From positions 367,705 through 431,704 of the forward strand of contig NZ_KB890762.1 in NCBI RefSeq assembly GCF_000373265.1: a stretch of DNA of 64,000 nucleotides, in the 5' to 3' direction. Positions 52,125 to 60,797 of the stretch are shown here, piece after piece; the stretch's first letter is position 1, and every line of letters starts with the position of its first letter. The notes beneath the pieces are model-generated. The model did no database searches, had not been told where the DNA came from, and was given only the letters and a program-made list of their open reading frames with translations. Both the position numbers and the translations under genes were made by a program. The DNA is from Pontibacter roseus DSM 17521 (GTDB taxonomy: Bacteria > Bacteroidota > Bacteroidia > Cytophagales > Hymenobacteraceae).

Positions 52125-52169
52125 CAAAGATGGGGTATAGCCTGCCTTGGTTCAGTGACATTGGTTACA
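52125..52169 (-). promoter_or_regulatory. Crp/Fnr operator and -7 box of the methyltransferase gene
   Basis: AGTGACATTGGTTACA at 52154-52169 (one mismatch in the right arm). On the minus strand exactly 21 bases then CATCTTTG (52132-52125), close to TAnnTTTG. Confidence 0.75.
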
Positions 52170-52206
52170 CAAGCCTTTTCTTTTTGAATAACAAGCAGAC
52201 AGGCAA

Positions 52207-52237
52207 TAAAAAAGGCTGTACTTTTCAGCACAGCCTT
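52207..52237 (-). terminator. Intrinsic terminator of the DUF302 gene
   Basis: An 8-bp stem AAGGCTGT / ACAGCCTT with a loop of 10 nt, followed on the minus strand by TTTTTATT, 29 bp after the stop at 52266. Confidence 0.85.
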
Positions 52238-52265
52238 CTGATAATAATCTTTGGTCGAGTATTCG

Positions 52266-52652
52266 CTAGAGCTTGTTGATAGCAGTTTTTAGCTTCTGGC
52301 TTACTTCTTCTGCTAAAGAAGAAAGGTTTGGGTTGTCTACGGCAGCCATTGTCTCCATCGGGTTGACTGCGGTTACTTCCACTTCTCCATTTTCATGTTC
52401 CTGCAGCAGCACATTGCAAGGCAGCATGACGCCAATGTTGGGCTCCTGCTGTATGGCCTGATGTGCCAGCTTGGGGTTACAGGCCCCTAGTATCTTGTAG
52501 TTTCTGAAATCTACCTGCAGCTTCTCTTTGAACTTCTCTTTCAGGTCTATTTCACTGATTACGCCGAAGCCTTCCTGTTGCAGCGCTTCCTTTACTTTGG
52601 TGGTGGCATCTTCAAAAGAGCCGTTTATTTTCTTACTTAAGTGGTAACTCAT
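52266..52652 (-). CDS. DUF302 family protein
   Basis: A 128-residue cytosolic DUF302 protein with KVKEALQQEGFGVISEIDLK, YKILGACNPKLAHQAIQ and IGVMLPCNVLLQEHENGEV. The two Cys (GACNP and LPCNV) are conserved in the family. Role unknown; these genes are frequent next to rhodaneses and sulfide-oxidation genes in Bacteroidota. It belongs with the DUF2892 gene upstream. Confidence 0.92.
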   Translation of the reverse strand: MSYHLSKKINGSFEDATTKVKEALQQEGFGVISEIDLKEKFKEKLQVDFRNYKILGACNPKLAHQAIQQEPNIGVMLPCNVLLQEHENGEVEVTAVNPMETMAAVDNPNLSSLAEEVSQKLKTAINKL

Positions 52653-52691
52653 AGCTTATTGTTTCTTGTAGTGTTTAACCGCTTACGTGTG

Positions 52692-52886
52692 TCATAGGGT
52701 GTTGATGTCGGCCACATCATAAGCAGGGCAATGTCCGACTGAACTTGTAAGCGCAAAGATGGTGGCTAGGCCACCTAATGCAATAGCAGCTGGTCCTTTC
52801 ACTGTTTTAGTTGCAATGAGAGCTGCCGCGCCCGCTGCCAGTGTAGACCGGACAATCCGGTCTGCTGTGCCCATGTTCTTTGTCAT
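52692..52886 (-). CDS. DUF2892 small membrane protein
   Basis: A 64-residue protein with MGTADRIVRSTLAAGAAALI and a GLATIFALTSSVGHCPAYD motif, matching DUF2892/YgaP-type membrane domains, including the CPAY Cys. It starts 40 bp upstream of the DUF302 gene on the same strand. It is the outermost intact island gene beside the decayed integrase. Confidence 0.88.
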   Translation of the reverse strand: MTKNMGTADRIVRSTLAAGAAALIATKTVKGPAAIALGGLATIFALTSSVGHCPAYDVADINTL

Positions 52887-53040
52887 AGCTTTCTATTTAA
52901 GTGGTTCTGATAATCAACGCTAATTAATTAGTTAACGCAGGGATTCTAGGAGTGTTCCAGGCCAATAAAATCATTGCCACACAGGTAAGCGCCGGTACTT
53001 TATGCTTTGTAGGAGAAAATGTGAGCTGAACAACACATCT

Positions 53041-53415
53041 TAACCCGCTTAGTAAATTAGGGTAAGTGGCCTCTCCACTAAGGTTCTGGCAGTGGTACTC
53101 CTTGAAGTCAATGCAAATCTGCTCTGTCAGATCAGCAGGCTTGATAGAATCTTTGCCGACGAACGCCTTGAAGTACTGCAGGGAGGGAGGCTGTAGCCAG
53201 ACGCTTATCCTTCATGGGATAGCTCGCCACGAAATGCTCCTAGTAGGAGTGGAGATTGATGCTCTTCTGCAGTACGGTCCCGAAGTCATGCTCGGAGCTG
53301 TTAATCTGCAGCTCCCGCTTGGAACGGATACTCTCTGCCAGCCTGGTGGTGTCCTTGTTGTGCTGCTTCTCAGTTTCGTCCTTGGGTAGCTTGTAGGTGT
53401 AGAGTCTACAAAGGA
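53041..53415 (-). pseudogene. Decayed tyrosine recombinase (site-specific integrase)
   Basis: On the minus strand from about 53415 one frame reads YTYKLPKDETEKQHNKDT then TRLAESIRSKRELQINSSEH, an in-frame TAG, and EHFVASYPMKDKRLA. A frame change follows, then LQYFKAFVGKDSIKPADLTE and later FKEYHCQNLSGEATY. This is the core-binding (SAM-like) N-terminal domain of Bacteroidota phage-type integrases. The arm domain is missing, a stop (TAA) lies before it, and the catalytic domain is not found. It sits just past the 3' end of tRNA-Glu, the usual place for such integrases. Confidence 0.75.
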
Positions 53416-53492
53416 ACAGGTAACAATCGGATAACGGAAATTACGCAAACAAGTGCAAACAATGCAAAGGAAATAGTCGGGAAAGGGCTTAA

Positions 53493-53525
53493 AAATAAGA
53501 AAGGAAGGCGTTTCTGCCTTCCTTT
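53493..53525 (-). terminator. Terminator of tRNA-Glu
   Basis: A 10-bp perfect stem AAAGGAAGGC / GCCTTCCTTT with a 6-nt loop, followed on the minus strand by CTTATTTTTA, 25 bp after the tRNA end. Confidence 0.88.
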
Positions 53526-53549
53526 GGTTTCTCATGTTTGCGGGCTTTG

Positions 53550-53621
53550 TAGTCCGTAGGGGAATCGAACCCCTGTTGCCAGAATGAAAATCTGGAGTCC
53601 TAACCCCTAGACGAACGGACC
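53550..53621 (-). tRNA. tRNA-Glu (anticodon TTC)
   Basis: The minus strand gives GGTCCGT and ACGGACT as a 7-bp acceptor stem (G-U first pair). The anticodon arm CCAGA-TTTTCAT-TCTGG holds TTC, and the T-arm is CAGGGGTTCGATTCCCCT. The cloverleaf is complete; CCA is not encoded. It reads GAA/GAG codons. Confidence 0.95.
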
Positions 53622-53692
53622 ATTCTGTCGTATTGTGGTGCAAATATAGAGAGCCGGATTTATTTTGCAAAACCCTAAGATGGCTTTTTAGA

Positions 53693-53725
53693 TAAAAAAT
53701 GAGCCAGTTAATGTAACTGGCTCAT
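53693..53725 (-). terminator. Terminator of the ABC-transporter permease gene
   Basis: A 12-bp perfect stem ATGAGCCAGTTA / TAACTGGCTCAT with a 3-nt loop, followed on the minus strand by ATTTTTTATC. It lies between the permease stop (53774) and the tRNA. Confidence 0.88.
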
Positions 53726-53773
53726 TCTGAAGAGCAAAAATTTTATCTATAAACACTGTGTCAACACATAGTT

Positions 53774-56179
53774 TTATTCTGCTTTCAGCGAGTAGACCGG
53801 GTTGGCCATGGCAGCCCGAATAGCTTGGGAACTCATTGTTACGAGGGCAATGAGCAAGGTAACCGCTCCAGCCAATACAAAAGGCCAATAGCCAATGCTG
53901 ATGCGGTACAGAAAACTCTGCAACCACTCGTCCATCAGGTAGTAGGCCACAGGGGCAGCTATCACAAAAGCAATCAGCACCAGTTTCACAAAATCCTTCG
54001 AAAAAAGCAGTGTGATGTCAAAAATGGAGGCCCCCATCACTTTGCGTATACCTACTTCCTTGGTGCGTTGTGCCGCCATAAAAGCCACCAGACCATAGAG
54101 CCCAATGCAGCCGATGAGTATGGCTATGAAGGCAAATGTACGGAAGAGTACCTTTTGCCTGGTTTCCTCCTTGTAAAAATTTGCTATCGTTTCGTCTAAA
54201 AAAGTATAGTTAAACACATCATCCGGGTAAGCTTTGTTCCATACACTCTCCAGGTGCTTAGTAGCTTGTTCGATGTTGTTCAAGTCTATTTTAGCCGTGG
54301 CGTAAAAGTACTGTTTGTGGTAACTCGTAAGCAGGGCAGGGTCTACGGGGTCACGAAGAGAATTTTGATGAAAATCCTCTATTACGCCCACAATGGGATA
54401 GTACTCTCTGCTGTTAAAGGATATCTTTTTACCGATTGCATCTTGTGGGCTTTCTATACCAAGTTTGCGGCGCATCGTCTCATTGATGACAAATTCAATA
54501 GTGGTATCGCTCTTAGACAATGTCCTACCTGCAATGAGCTTTAAATCAAAAGTCTCGAAATAATACTCATCCACAAATTTGGCATTCGCATTGACATCCA
54601 CTCTTTCGCTTGAGTGATTGTAATAGAAGCCGGTGCCCATGGTCAGGTCAGAAGAGGGCGGGGCAGTGGCGAAACTGACATTGATAACTGCGGGATTTTG
54701 AAGCATTTCATGGCGATAAGGCATCAGTTTATTAGCTTCCTCGCGAGGCAGGCCCATTTGGATTATACCGTTTTTGTCGAATCCTAAGGGTTTGTTAAAC
54801 ACATACTGCATCTGCTCTGTAACAATCAGAGTGCAGATGATGAGCACCTGGCAAATAGCGAATTGCAACACTACTAGTACACTACGCAACGAAAAGCCTG
54901 CCACCTGCTGCACCGCCGCTCTGCTTTTAAGCGCCGCAATAGGCTCAAATCGAGCGAGCACCAATGCTGGGTATAAGCCTGAGAAAATAGTCACCACCAA
55001 CACCTCCAGCACCAGGAACAGCAGTATCTGCGGGTTCTGGAAAATGTCGAATGTTAACTTCAGTTCTAGCAGGTCGTTGAGGTAAGGCAGTGCCAACTCA
55101 GCCAGAATTATGGACAACAAAGTGGCCAGGATAGTAATGCAAAGCGTTTCGCCAAAGAATTGCAGCATGATTTGCCATTGATTGCTGCCCATTACTTTGC
55201 GTACACCTACTTCTTTTGCCCTTTTTATGGCCTGTGCAGTAGCTAAGTTTATAAAGTTGATACAAGCCGTCAGCAACAGGAAAATGCCCACCAGTGCCAT
55301 GCCAAAAATATATTGCATGGTTACGTTGCGACCTGCCAGGTTGAAAAGCTCATCGTTATAGTGGAGGTCGCCCAGGGGCTGCAGCACAAAGTCTGTGTCT
55401 TTGGCTTTTCGTTCTGGCATGTGTTGTTTTACAGTGGCGTTCAGCTGTTTTTCCAACTCAGCAGGATTGGCGTTCTCCGGCATCGTAATGTACAGGTTCT
55501 GGTAACTGAACGAGTAATTCCAGGAGGTGACGTCGAAGGTGCTGTATTTTTCCAGAGAGGCATAGGAAAAGAAAGCGCTGAACGGAAAATCTGTATTAGG
55601 TGGCATATCAGGTATAACTGAAATCACCCTGGCCGTAAGCCTGTTGTTAAGCTTTAGAAACTTGCCTACTGCATCTTCACCCGGAAAGTATTTGGATGCG
55701 ATTCCCTGCGTCAGTACCACCGTATTAGGCTCTGCCAATCCTTTCAGCAGGTTTTTATCTGCCGGCACAAAATCAAAAATGGTAAAGTAGGCAGGCTCTA
55801 CAAAGGCAATCCGAACATCCTCCAGATAATATTTAGCAATTTCACCGTTGGAGCGCACGATGGTGAATTGCGGGTCTTCCTCGACGAAAACTTCTGCATG
55901 CGCTTCTATACCTGGGTTGTTCTGCTTCAGCACATCACCTACCGGGAAGTATACAGAGGGTTCAATAAATCCTTTCTCACTGTTTGGGTACGACATGGTT
56001 ACGCGATAAATGCGGTCTGCTTTGGTATGAAAGGTATCATAGCTCAACTCAAATTCTATCACCAGGAAGAGCAGAATGCTGCACGTGATGCCTAAGGCAA
56101 GTCCTGCAATGTTGAGTACGCTGTAGCTCCTGTTGCGGAGCAGTGACCGGATTGCAGTCAGGAAATATAGCTTGAGCAT
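53774..56179 (-). CDS. ABC transporter permease, MacB/FtsX-like (two FtsX domains)
   Basis: An 801-residue protein with the Bacteroidota double-FtsX plan. An N-terminal helix (VLNIAGLALGITCSILLFLV) is followed by a large MacB-type periplasmic domain (about 45-270). Three-helix FtsX blocks follow at about 285-420 and 680-800, each with a coupling motif RAKEVGVRKVMG and RTKEVGIRKVMG. No ATPase gene is adjacent. Such permeases export lipids, peptides or drugs. It diverges from the NtrC-type system at 56472. Confidence 0.93.
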   Translation of the reverse strand: MLKLYFLTAIRSLLRNRSYSVLNIAGLALGITCSILLFLVIEFELSYDTFHTKADRIYRVTMSYPNSEKGFIEPSVYFPVGDVLKQNNPGIEAHAEVFVEEDPQFTIVRSNGEIAKYYLEDVRIAFVEPAYFTIFDFVPADKNLLKGLAEPNTVVLTQGIASKYFPGEDAVGKFLKLNNRLTARVISVIPDMPPNTDFPFSAFFSYASLEKYSTFDVTSWNYSFSYQNLYITMPENANPAELEKQLNATVKQHMPERKAKDTDFVLQPLGDLHYNDELFNLAGRNVTMQYIFGMALVGIFLLLTACINFINLATAQAIKRAKEVGVRKVMGSNQWQIMLQFFGETLCITILATLLSIILAELALPYLNDLLELKLTFDIFQNPQILLFLVLEVLVVTIFSGLYPALVLARFEPIAALKSRAAVQQVAGFSLRSVLVVLQFAICQVLIICTLIVTEQMQYVFNKPLGFDKNGIIQMGLPREEANKLMPYRHEMLQNPAVINVSFATAPPSSDLTMGTGFYYNHSSERVDVNANAKFVDEYYFETFDLKLIAGRTLSKSDTTIEFVINETMRRKLGIESPQDAIGKKISFNSREYYPIVGVIEDFHQNSLRDPVDPALLTSYHKQYFYATAKIDLNNIEQATKHLESVWNKAYPDDVFNYTFLDETIANFYKEETRQKVLFRTFAFIAILIGCIGLYGLVAFMAAQRTKEVGIRKVMGASIFDITLLFSKDFVKLVLIAFVIAAPVAYYLMDEWLQSFLYRISIGYWPFVLAGAVTLLIALVTMSSQAIRAAMANPVYSLKAE

Positions 56180-56471
56180 AGGAAAGCAGGTTTAGTGATT
56201 GTAGTGGTATTTTCCATAGTCTTTGTTTACCAGGGGCATGAAAGGTGGCTGGCCTTCAGGTATAGCCTATGCCATTGCTGTGCCAGTCGCCAGAAAGGGT
56301 TATTCTGATACAATATAGGTATAGCTACAAGCTACGCTGTCCATGTGCGGACAAAAAGTGTCCGGGATTGGACATAGAAATGAGGTAAGAGTTCTGAAAA
56401 TATCTTAAATTAACCTTAGAATTGTCTGGCATCATTTTTCTATACTGCTGTACTTAAATATAACGTCTGCC

Positions 56472-57857
56472 ATGGAACAGAACCTGGGAAAGATACTTGT
56501 AATCGACGACAACGAAGATGTGTTGTTCTCGGCCAAAATGCTGCTTCGCAAGTATGCCAAAGAAGTGGTGATGGAAAAGAACCCGAAAAAGATTCCGTTC
56601 CTGGTCTCTAACGAAGAGTTTGACATCATCCTGCTGGACATGAACTTCAGTCAAGACATCACAAGCGGGCAAGAGGGCTTCTTCTGGTTGAAGGAAGTCC
56701 TCAAGTACGACCCATCGGCGGTGGTGATTATGATTACAGCTTTTGGGGATGTGGAAATGGCGGTGCGCGCCTTGAAAGAGGGGGCCACCGACTTCGTACT
56801 TAAGCCTTGGCAGAACGAAAAACTGGTTGCCACGCTGACGGCGGCATCTAAACTGCGCAACTCCTACAAAGAGGTTAATCAGTTGAAGGTGGCCAACCGC
56901 ACACTGTCTGCCGAGCTGCAAACGCAGCAGCCCATCATCACAGGGCAGAGCGGAGCCATGCGCAGCCTGTTCTCCATCATTGACAAAGTAGCCAAAACCG
57001 ATGCCGATATCCTGCTGCTCGGCGAGAATGGCACGGGCAAGGAAGTCATTGCCCGCACCATACACCAGCGTTCCTCCAGAGCCGACAAGGTGTTCGTGAC
57101 CGTGGACATGGGTGCCGTGACGGAGTCGCTGTTTGAGAGTGAGCTATTCGGGCATAAGAAAGGCGCCTTCACGGATGCCAAGGAAGACCGTATCGGTCGG
57201 TTTGAGGCGGCCAACGGAGGAACCCTTTTTTTGGACGAGATTGGCAATCTATCGCCTTCCCTGCAGAGCAAGCTGCTGACGGTGCTGCAGCGCCGGGAAG
57301 TGATACGCGTGGGAACGAATAAACCTATACCCATTGACGTACGCCTGATTTGTGCAACCAACATGCCTTTGATGGAAATGGTGCAGCGGCACGAGTTCCG
57401 GCAGGACCTGCTATACCGAATCAACACGGTGGAGTTGAACCTGCCCCCTTTGCGTGACCGATTGGAGGATATTCCTTTATTTGCGGAGCACTTTCTGCAG
57501 ACCTACTCCCAGAAATACAAGCAGCCACTGAAGCGGCTGTCGGAGGAGGCACTGGCCAAGCTGCGACGCTATACCTGGCCTGGAAACGTGCGGGAACTGC
57601 AGCATGTTCTGGAGCGCGCCTCCATCATGAGTGATAACCGGGAACTGCAGCCGGAGGACTTCTTCTTCCTGCCAGAGGAGAAAGCGCAAACCATCACGGT
57701 TGCCCAGGTAGCGGAAACGCAGAACCTCGAAGATTTGGAGCGGCAGGCGGTGCAACGGGCCATGCAGCTGCATGAAGGCAATATATCGAAGGCTGCCAAA
57801 GAGCTTGGCCTGTCGCGGGGAGCCCTTTACCGTAGACTGGAGAAATATGCGCTTTAA
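56472..57857 (+). CDS. NtrC-family sigma-54-dependent response regulator
   Basis: A 461-residue regulator with a receiver domain (about 8-125, LVIDDNEDVLF and the phospho-Asp in IILLDMNFS), a sigma-54 AAA+ domain (about 145-375) and a Fis-type HTH (GNISKAAKELGLSRGALYRR). The AAA+ part has Walker A GENGTGKEV, the sigma-54 contact loop KKGAFTDAKEDR and Walker B GTLFLDEIGN. It overlaps the kinase gene by 11 bp, so they form a two-component pair. The adjacent permease gene, divergent from it, is a possible target. Confidence 0.95.
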   Translation: MEQNLGKILVIDDNEDVLFSAKMLLRKYAKEVVMEKNPKKIPFLVSNEEFDIILLDMNFSQDITSGQEGFFWLKEVLKYDPSAVVIMITAFGDVEMAVRALKEGATDFVLKPWQNEKLVATLTAASKLRNSYKEVNQLKVANRTLSAELQTQQPIITGQSGAMRSLFSIIDKVAKTDADILLLGENGTGKEVIARTIHQRSSRADKVFVTVDMGAVTESLFESELFGHKKGAFTDAKEDRIGRFEAANGGTLFLDEIGNLSPSLQSKLLTVLQRREVIRVGTNKPIPIDVRLICATNMPLMEMVQRHEFRQDLLYRINTVELNLPPLRDRLEDIPLFAEHFLQTYSQKYKQPLKRLSEEALAKLRRYTWPGNVRELQHVLERASIMSDNRELQPEDFFFLPEEKAQTITVAQVAETQNLEDLERQAVQRAMQLHEGNISKAAKELGLSRGALYRRLEKYAL

Positions 57858-59205
57858 CCATTATAGGCTGCAGGTGGTGCTGCGGCTGGCTTTGCTAGCG
57901 CTGAGCATTTTCCTGTTGAGTCGCGTTGGCTTTCAGCCGGAGTACAGGGGCACGTTTGTAGGTATAGCCCTCCTGATTCTGTTGCAGGTGCTGCTCCTGA
58001 TACGCTTCCACGAACGCACCAACAAACAGTTCATCCGATTTCTGCATTCCATCAAACACGACGATTTCACAGAGCTCATACCGGCGCATACAGGAGGCAG
58101 GCTGCAGCAGGAACTGGCAGCGGGTATGAACGAAGTGATGGCCAAGTTCCGGGATGTGCGCGCGGAGAAGGAGGCGCACCTGCACTATTATGAGGTGATT
58201 GTGCAGCACGTAGGCACCGGCATCATCACCTACAAAACCGATGGCACTATTCTACTGATGAACAATGCCGCCCGGAGATTGCTGCAGGTAGGGCAGCTGC
58301 ATCAGGTACAGGACCTTGAGTCGGTGAGTACGGACCTGGTGCATCGGCTGCAGGAACTGGCGCATACCGAGAAAGCGCTGGTACCCCTGCGACAAGGCGG
58401 GGGTGTGGCTAACCTGTCGGTGCAGGTGATTGAACTGGCTATGCTGGGAGACAAAGTCAAGCTGGCATCTATTCAAAACATACAGCGTGAGCTGGAGGAC
58501 AAGGAGATGGAGGCCTGGCAGAACCTGATAAAGGTGCTGACGCATGAAATCATGAACTCAGTCACTCCCATCGCTTCGCTCTCGGCGAGTGCCTCAGACG
58601 AAATCAGTGGCTACGTGGAAGATACCACAGCCGAAGAGATTACGGTGCTGAAAGACGAGCTCCTCGATATACGGCAGTGCCTGCAGACCATCAGCCGCCG
58701 CAGCGATGGGCTCATCCATTTCGTGAACGATTTCCGGAACCTCACACGCCTCAAAACGCCGGAACTTAGTCTGATAAACGTAGGGGAACTGCTGCGGGAA
58801 ATAAACACTTTAATGCGGGAGCAGCTCGCCCAGCAACGCATTGACTTTCACTTGGAGCTACCCTCAAGCAACCTTCTCCTGACAGCCGACCGTGGCATGC
58901 TGGAGCAAGTGCTCATCAACCTGATTAAGAATGCCATAGAAGCCGTGCAGGAGAAAGAGCAGCGGCAGATTGTGGTGAGGGCGAATCTGGACGAACGCAG
59001 CCGTGTATGTATTGAGATACAAGACAATGGAGAAGGTATGACGCCGGAGGCTACCACTAAAATCTTCATCCCCTTCTTCACTACCAAGCAATCCGGATCA
59101 GGTATAGGGTTGAGTCTGTCCCGGCAAATCATGCGCCTGCACAAGGGCTCCATCTCGGTGCAGTCTGAACTCCACAAGGGAACCACCTTCATTCTCCGCT
59201 TCTGA
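57847..59205 (+). CDS. Membrane sensor histidine kinase, partner of the NtrC-type regulator
   Basis: Start at the ATG at 57847 (MRFNHYRLQVVLRLALLALS), overlapping the regulator end by 11 bp; the earlier in-frame ATG at 57772 lies deep in the regulator. About 452 residues with two transmembrane helices near the N-terminus, a PAS-like domain (about 130-215) and the phosphorylation site VLTHEIMNSVTPIASLSAS. An HATPase follows with LINLIKNAIEAVQEK, IQDNGEGM and GSGIGLSLSRQIM, the NtrB/AtoS type. Confidence 0.94.
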   Translation: MRFNHYRLQVVLRLALLALSIFLLSRVGFQPEYRGTFVGIALLILLQVLLLIRFHERTNKQFIRFLHSIKHDDFTELIPAHTGGRLQQELAAGMNEVMAKFRDVRAEKEAHLHYYEVIVQHVGTGIITYKTDGTILLMNNAARRLLQVGQLHQVQDLESVSTDLVHRLQELAHTEKALVPLRQGGGVANLSVQVIELAMLGDKVKLASIQNIQRELEDKEMEAWQNLIKVLTHEIMNSVTPIASLSASASDEISGYVEDTTAEEITVLKDELLDIRQCLQTISRRSDGLIHFVNDFRNLTRLKTPELSLINVGELLREINTLMREQLAQQRIDFHLELPSSNLLLTADRGMLEQVLINLIKNAIEAVQEKEQRQIVVRANLDERSRVCIEIQDNGEGMTPEATTKIFIPFFTTKQSGSGIGLSLSRQIMRLHKGSISVQSELHKGTTFILRF

Positions 59206-59293
59206 CCAGCCTCTTTTCTGAATATTTTGGGACGGACGGTCTGCTTGGCAAGCATTGAACGTATAGGGTAGCAGGAGCAGCATTATTCTAAAT

Positions 59294-59728
59294 ATGAGCA
59301 GTGTGTTTGTAAGTGCGGATTGTTCGGCAGGCTATGTCGCGAACATCCGGATGGAAGAGGAGTCGTTTGTGATAGACGAATCAGGTATAGAGGAAGGCGT
59401 GAAGACAGGCCCAGACCCGAATGATTACCTGATGAGCGCATTGGGTGCCTGCACCGTCATCACGCTGCACATGTATGCCAAGCGCAAGAACTGGCCCCTA
59501 GATAGGGCAGAGGTGCTGCTCCGAATGGAGCCGCTTGATTCAGGCACATTGCCAGAGCCGGAGGCGTTTGCCGGCAAGCGATTGCTCGTCGTGAAGAGGC
59601 TTCGGTTGTTTGGAGACCTGAGTCCGGAGCAGCACAAGCGCCTGGAGGACATTTCTTCACGCTGCCCGGTACAGAAAACCCTGGAAGCAGGAGTGGCCGT
59701 CCACACGATTCTGGAAGTGCAGGTATAG
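59294..59728 (+). CDS. OsmC family protein
   Basis: A 144-residue OsmC/Ohr-type protein. The usual signatures are DPNDYLMSALGACTVITLHM (first catalytic Cys near residue 55) and SSRCPVQKTLEAGV (second Cys), the redox pair that reduces organic hydroperoxides. It is monocistronic and close to other stress genes, but no OhrR is adjacent. Confidence 0.93.
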   Translation: MSSVFVSADCSAGYVANIRMEEESFVIDESGIEEGVKTGPDPNDYLMSALGACTVITLHMYAKRKNWPLDRAEVLLRMEPLDSGTLPEPEAFAGKRLLVVKRLRLFGDLSPEQHKRLEDISSRCPVQKTLEAGVAVHTILEVQV

Positions 59729-59742
59729 GTATAAGTATAGCC

Positions 59743-60606
59743 TCAGTTGCTCAGCTGCGGCTCCAACTCAAAGTACTCTTCCAGCGTCAATTCACCGAAG
59801 GCAGGCGCGATGCAATCCTCCTTGGTCACTGCTAGCATAAAGGCCAGCTTGTCATACAGGCTGCGGCTCACCACCTTGACCATGGGGAGCAGGGGCTCCA
59901 CGAAGTGGAAAGGGAGCTTAGGGATTCTACCAACATAACGGGCCGCCTCGCAAGCTATCTGCACCAACTCCAGTCGCGTATACGTTCTTTTACCACCTAG
60001 CGGGATGACCTGATTTGGCTGTCCTATGCTGGAAACGACTGCCTTGGCCACATCTCCTTCAAAGATTGGGTTCGTCCGTTTGTCCCCGGCTCCCAAGGCG
60101 GCCACCCTGCCTCTGCGCGCAAACGCCATTATCTCCTCGAAGATTGAAAAGAGAGCCGTGGGCTGCAGTATGGAATAGGTGATACCACTTGCCTTCAGGG
60201 CGTCTGAAAAATCGGCGTGTGCTTTGAAATAAGCCAGGTGCCTGTGCTCTTCTGCTCCAAAGGCTGAAATGTAGATGAATTGACTTGCGCCTGCCTGCTT
60301 AGCCTCCTGCAGCAGGTTCAGGTTTGCCTGGTAATCTACTTCCTGAAAAGAGACGTTGTTCTGGTTGCGAAGGCTCACACTCTTGCCGAGGGCAGAAATC
60401 ACCACATCAATGCCGGCACAACATCCATCCAATGACTCGGGCCTGGTGGCATCGGCAAGGACGAGTTCCTCAGGGTCGGGGAAAAGGGCTTGTGCCCGCT
60501 TGAGGTTTCGGGCCAAGGCGCGCACCTCGTACCCTTGCTGCTTGAGTTCCCGGAAGATGTACTTCCCCAATTGGCCTGTGGAGCCAGCGAGTAAAATCTT
60601 TTTCAT
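59743..60606 (-). CDS. NAD(P)-binding protein of the NmrA/atypical SDR type
   Basis: A 287-residue Rossmann protein with LLAGSTGQLGKYIFRELKQQ (GxxGxxG), the DVVISALGKSVSL loop, and QFIYISAFGAEEHR carrying Ser and Tyr/His variants as in atypical SDRs. Family members are NADPH-sensing regulators or reductases. It is convergent with OsmC (15-bp gap). Substrate unknown. Confidence 0.9.
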   Translation of the reverse strand: MKKILLAGSTGQLGKYIFRELKQQGYEVRALARNLKRAQALFPDPEELVLADATRPESLDGCCAGIDVVISALGKSVSLRNQNNVSFQEVDYQANLNLLQEAKQAGASQFIYISAFGAEEHRHLAYFKAHADFSDALKASGITYSILQPTALFSIFEEIMAFARRGRVAALGAGDKRTNPIFEGDVAKAVVSSIGQPNQVIPLGGKRTYTRLELVQIACEAARYVGRIPKLPFHFVEPLLPMVKVVSRSLYDKLAFMLAVTKEDCIAPAFGELTLEEYFELEPQLSN

Positions 60607-60797
60607 AGTAGGGGTTTAATTTCGCGTGTCTGAATATAATGGATAACAATGTGATTAGCAACATATTGTAGAAAAATATATGTCACTTTCTTCATCTGAG
60701 GGAGGAGCAGCTTAATTTTTCCTATCTTCGAAAATCAAGACGAACCCGTGCTGTCTGCCTTGCCAGGCTATGCCGGATTATAAAAAAACGCTTCATT

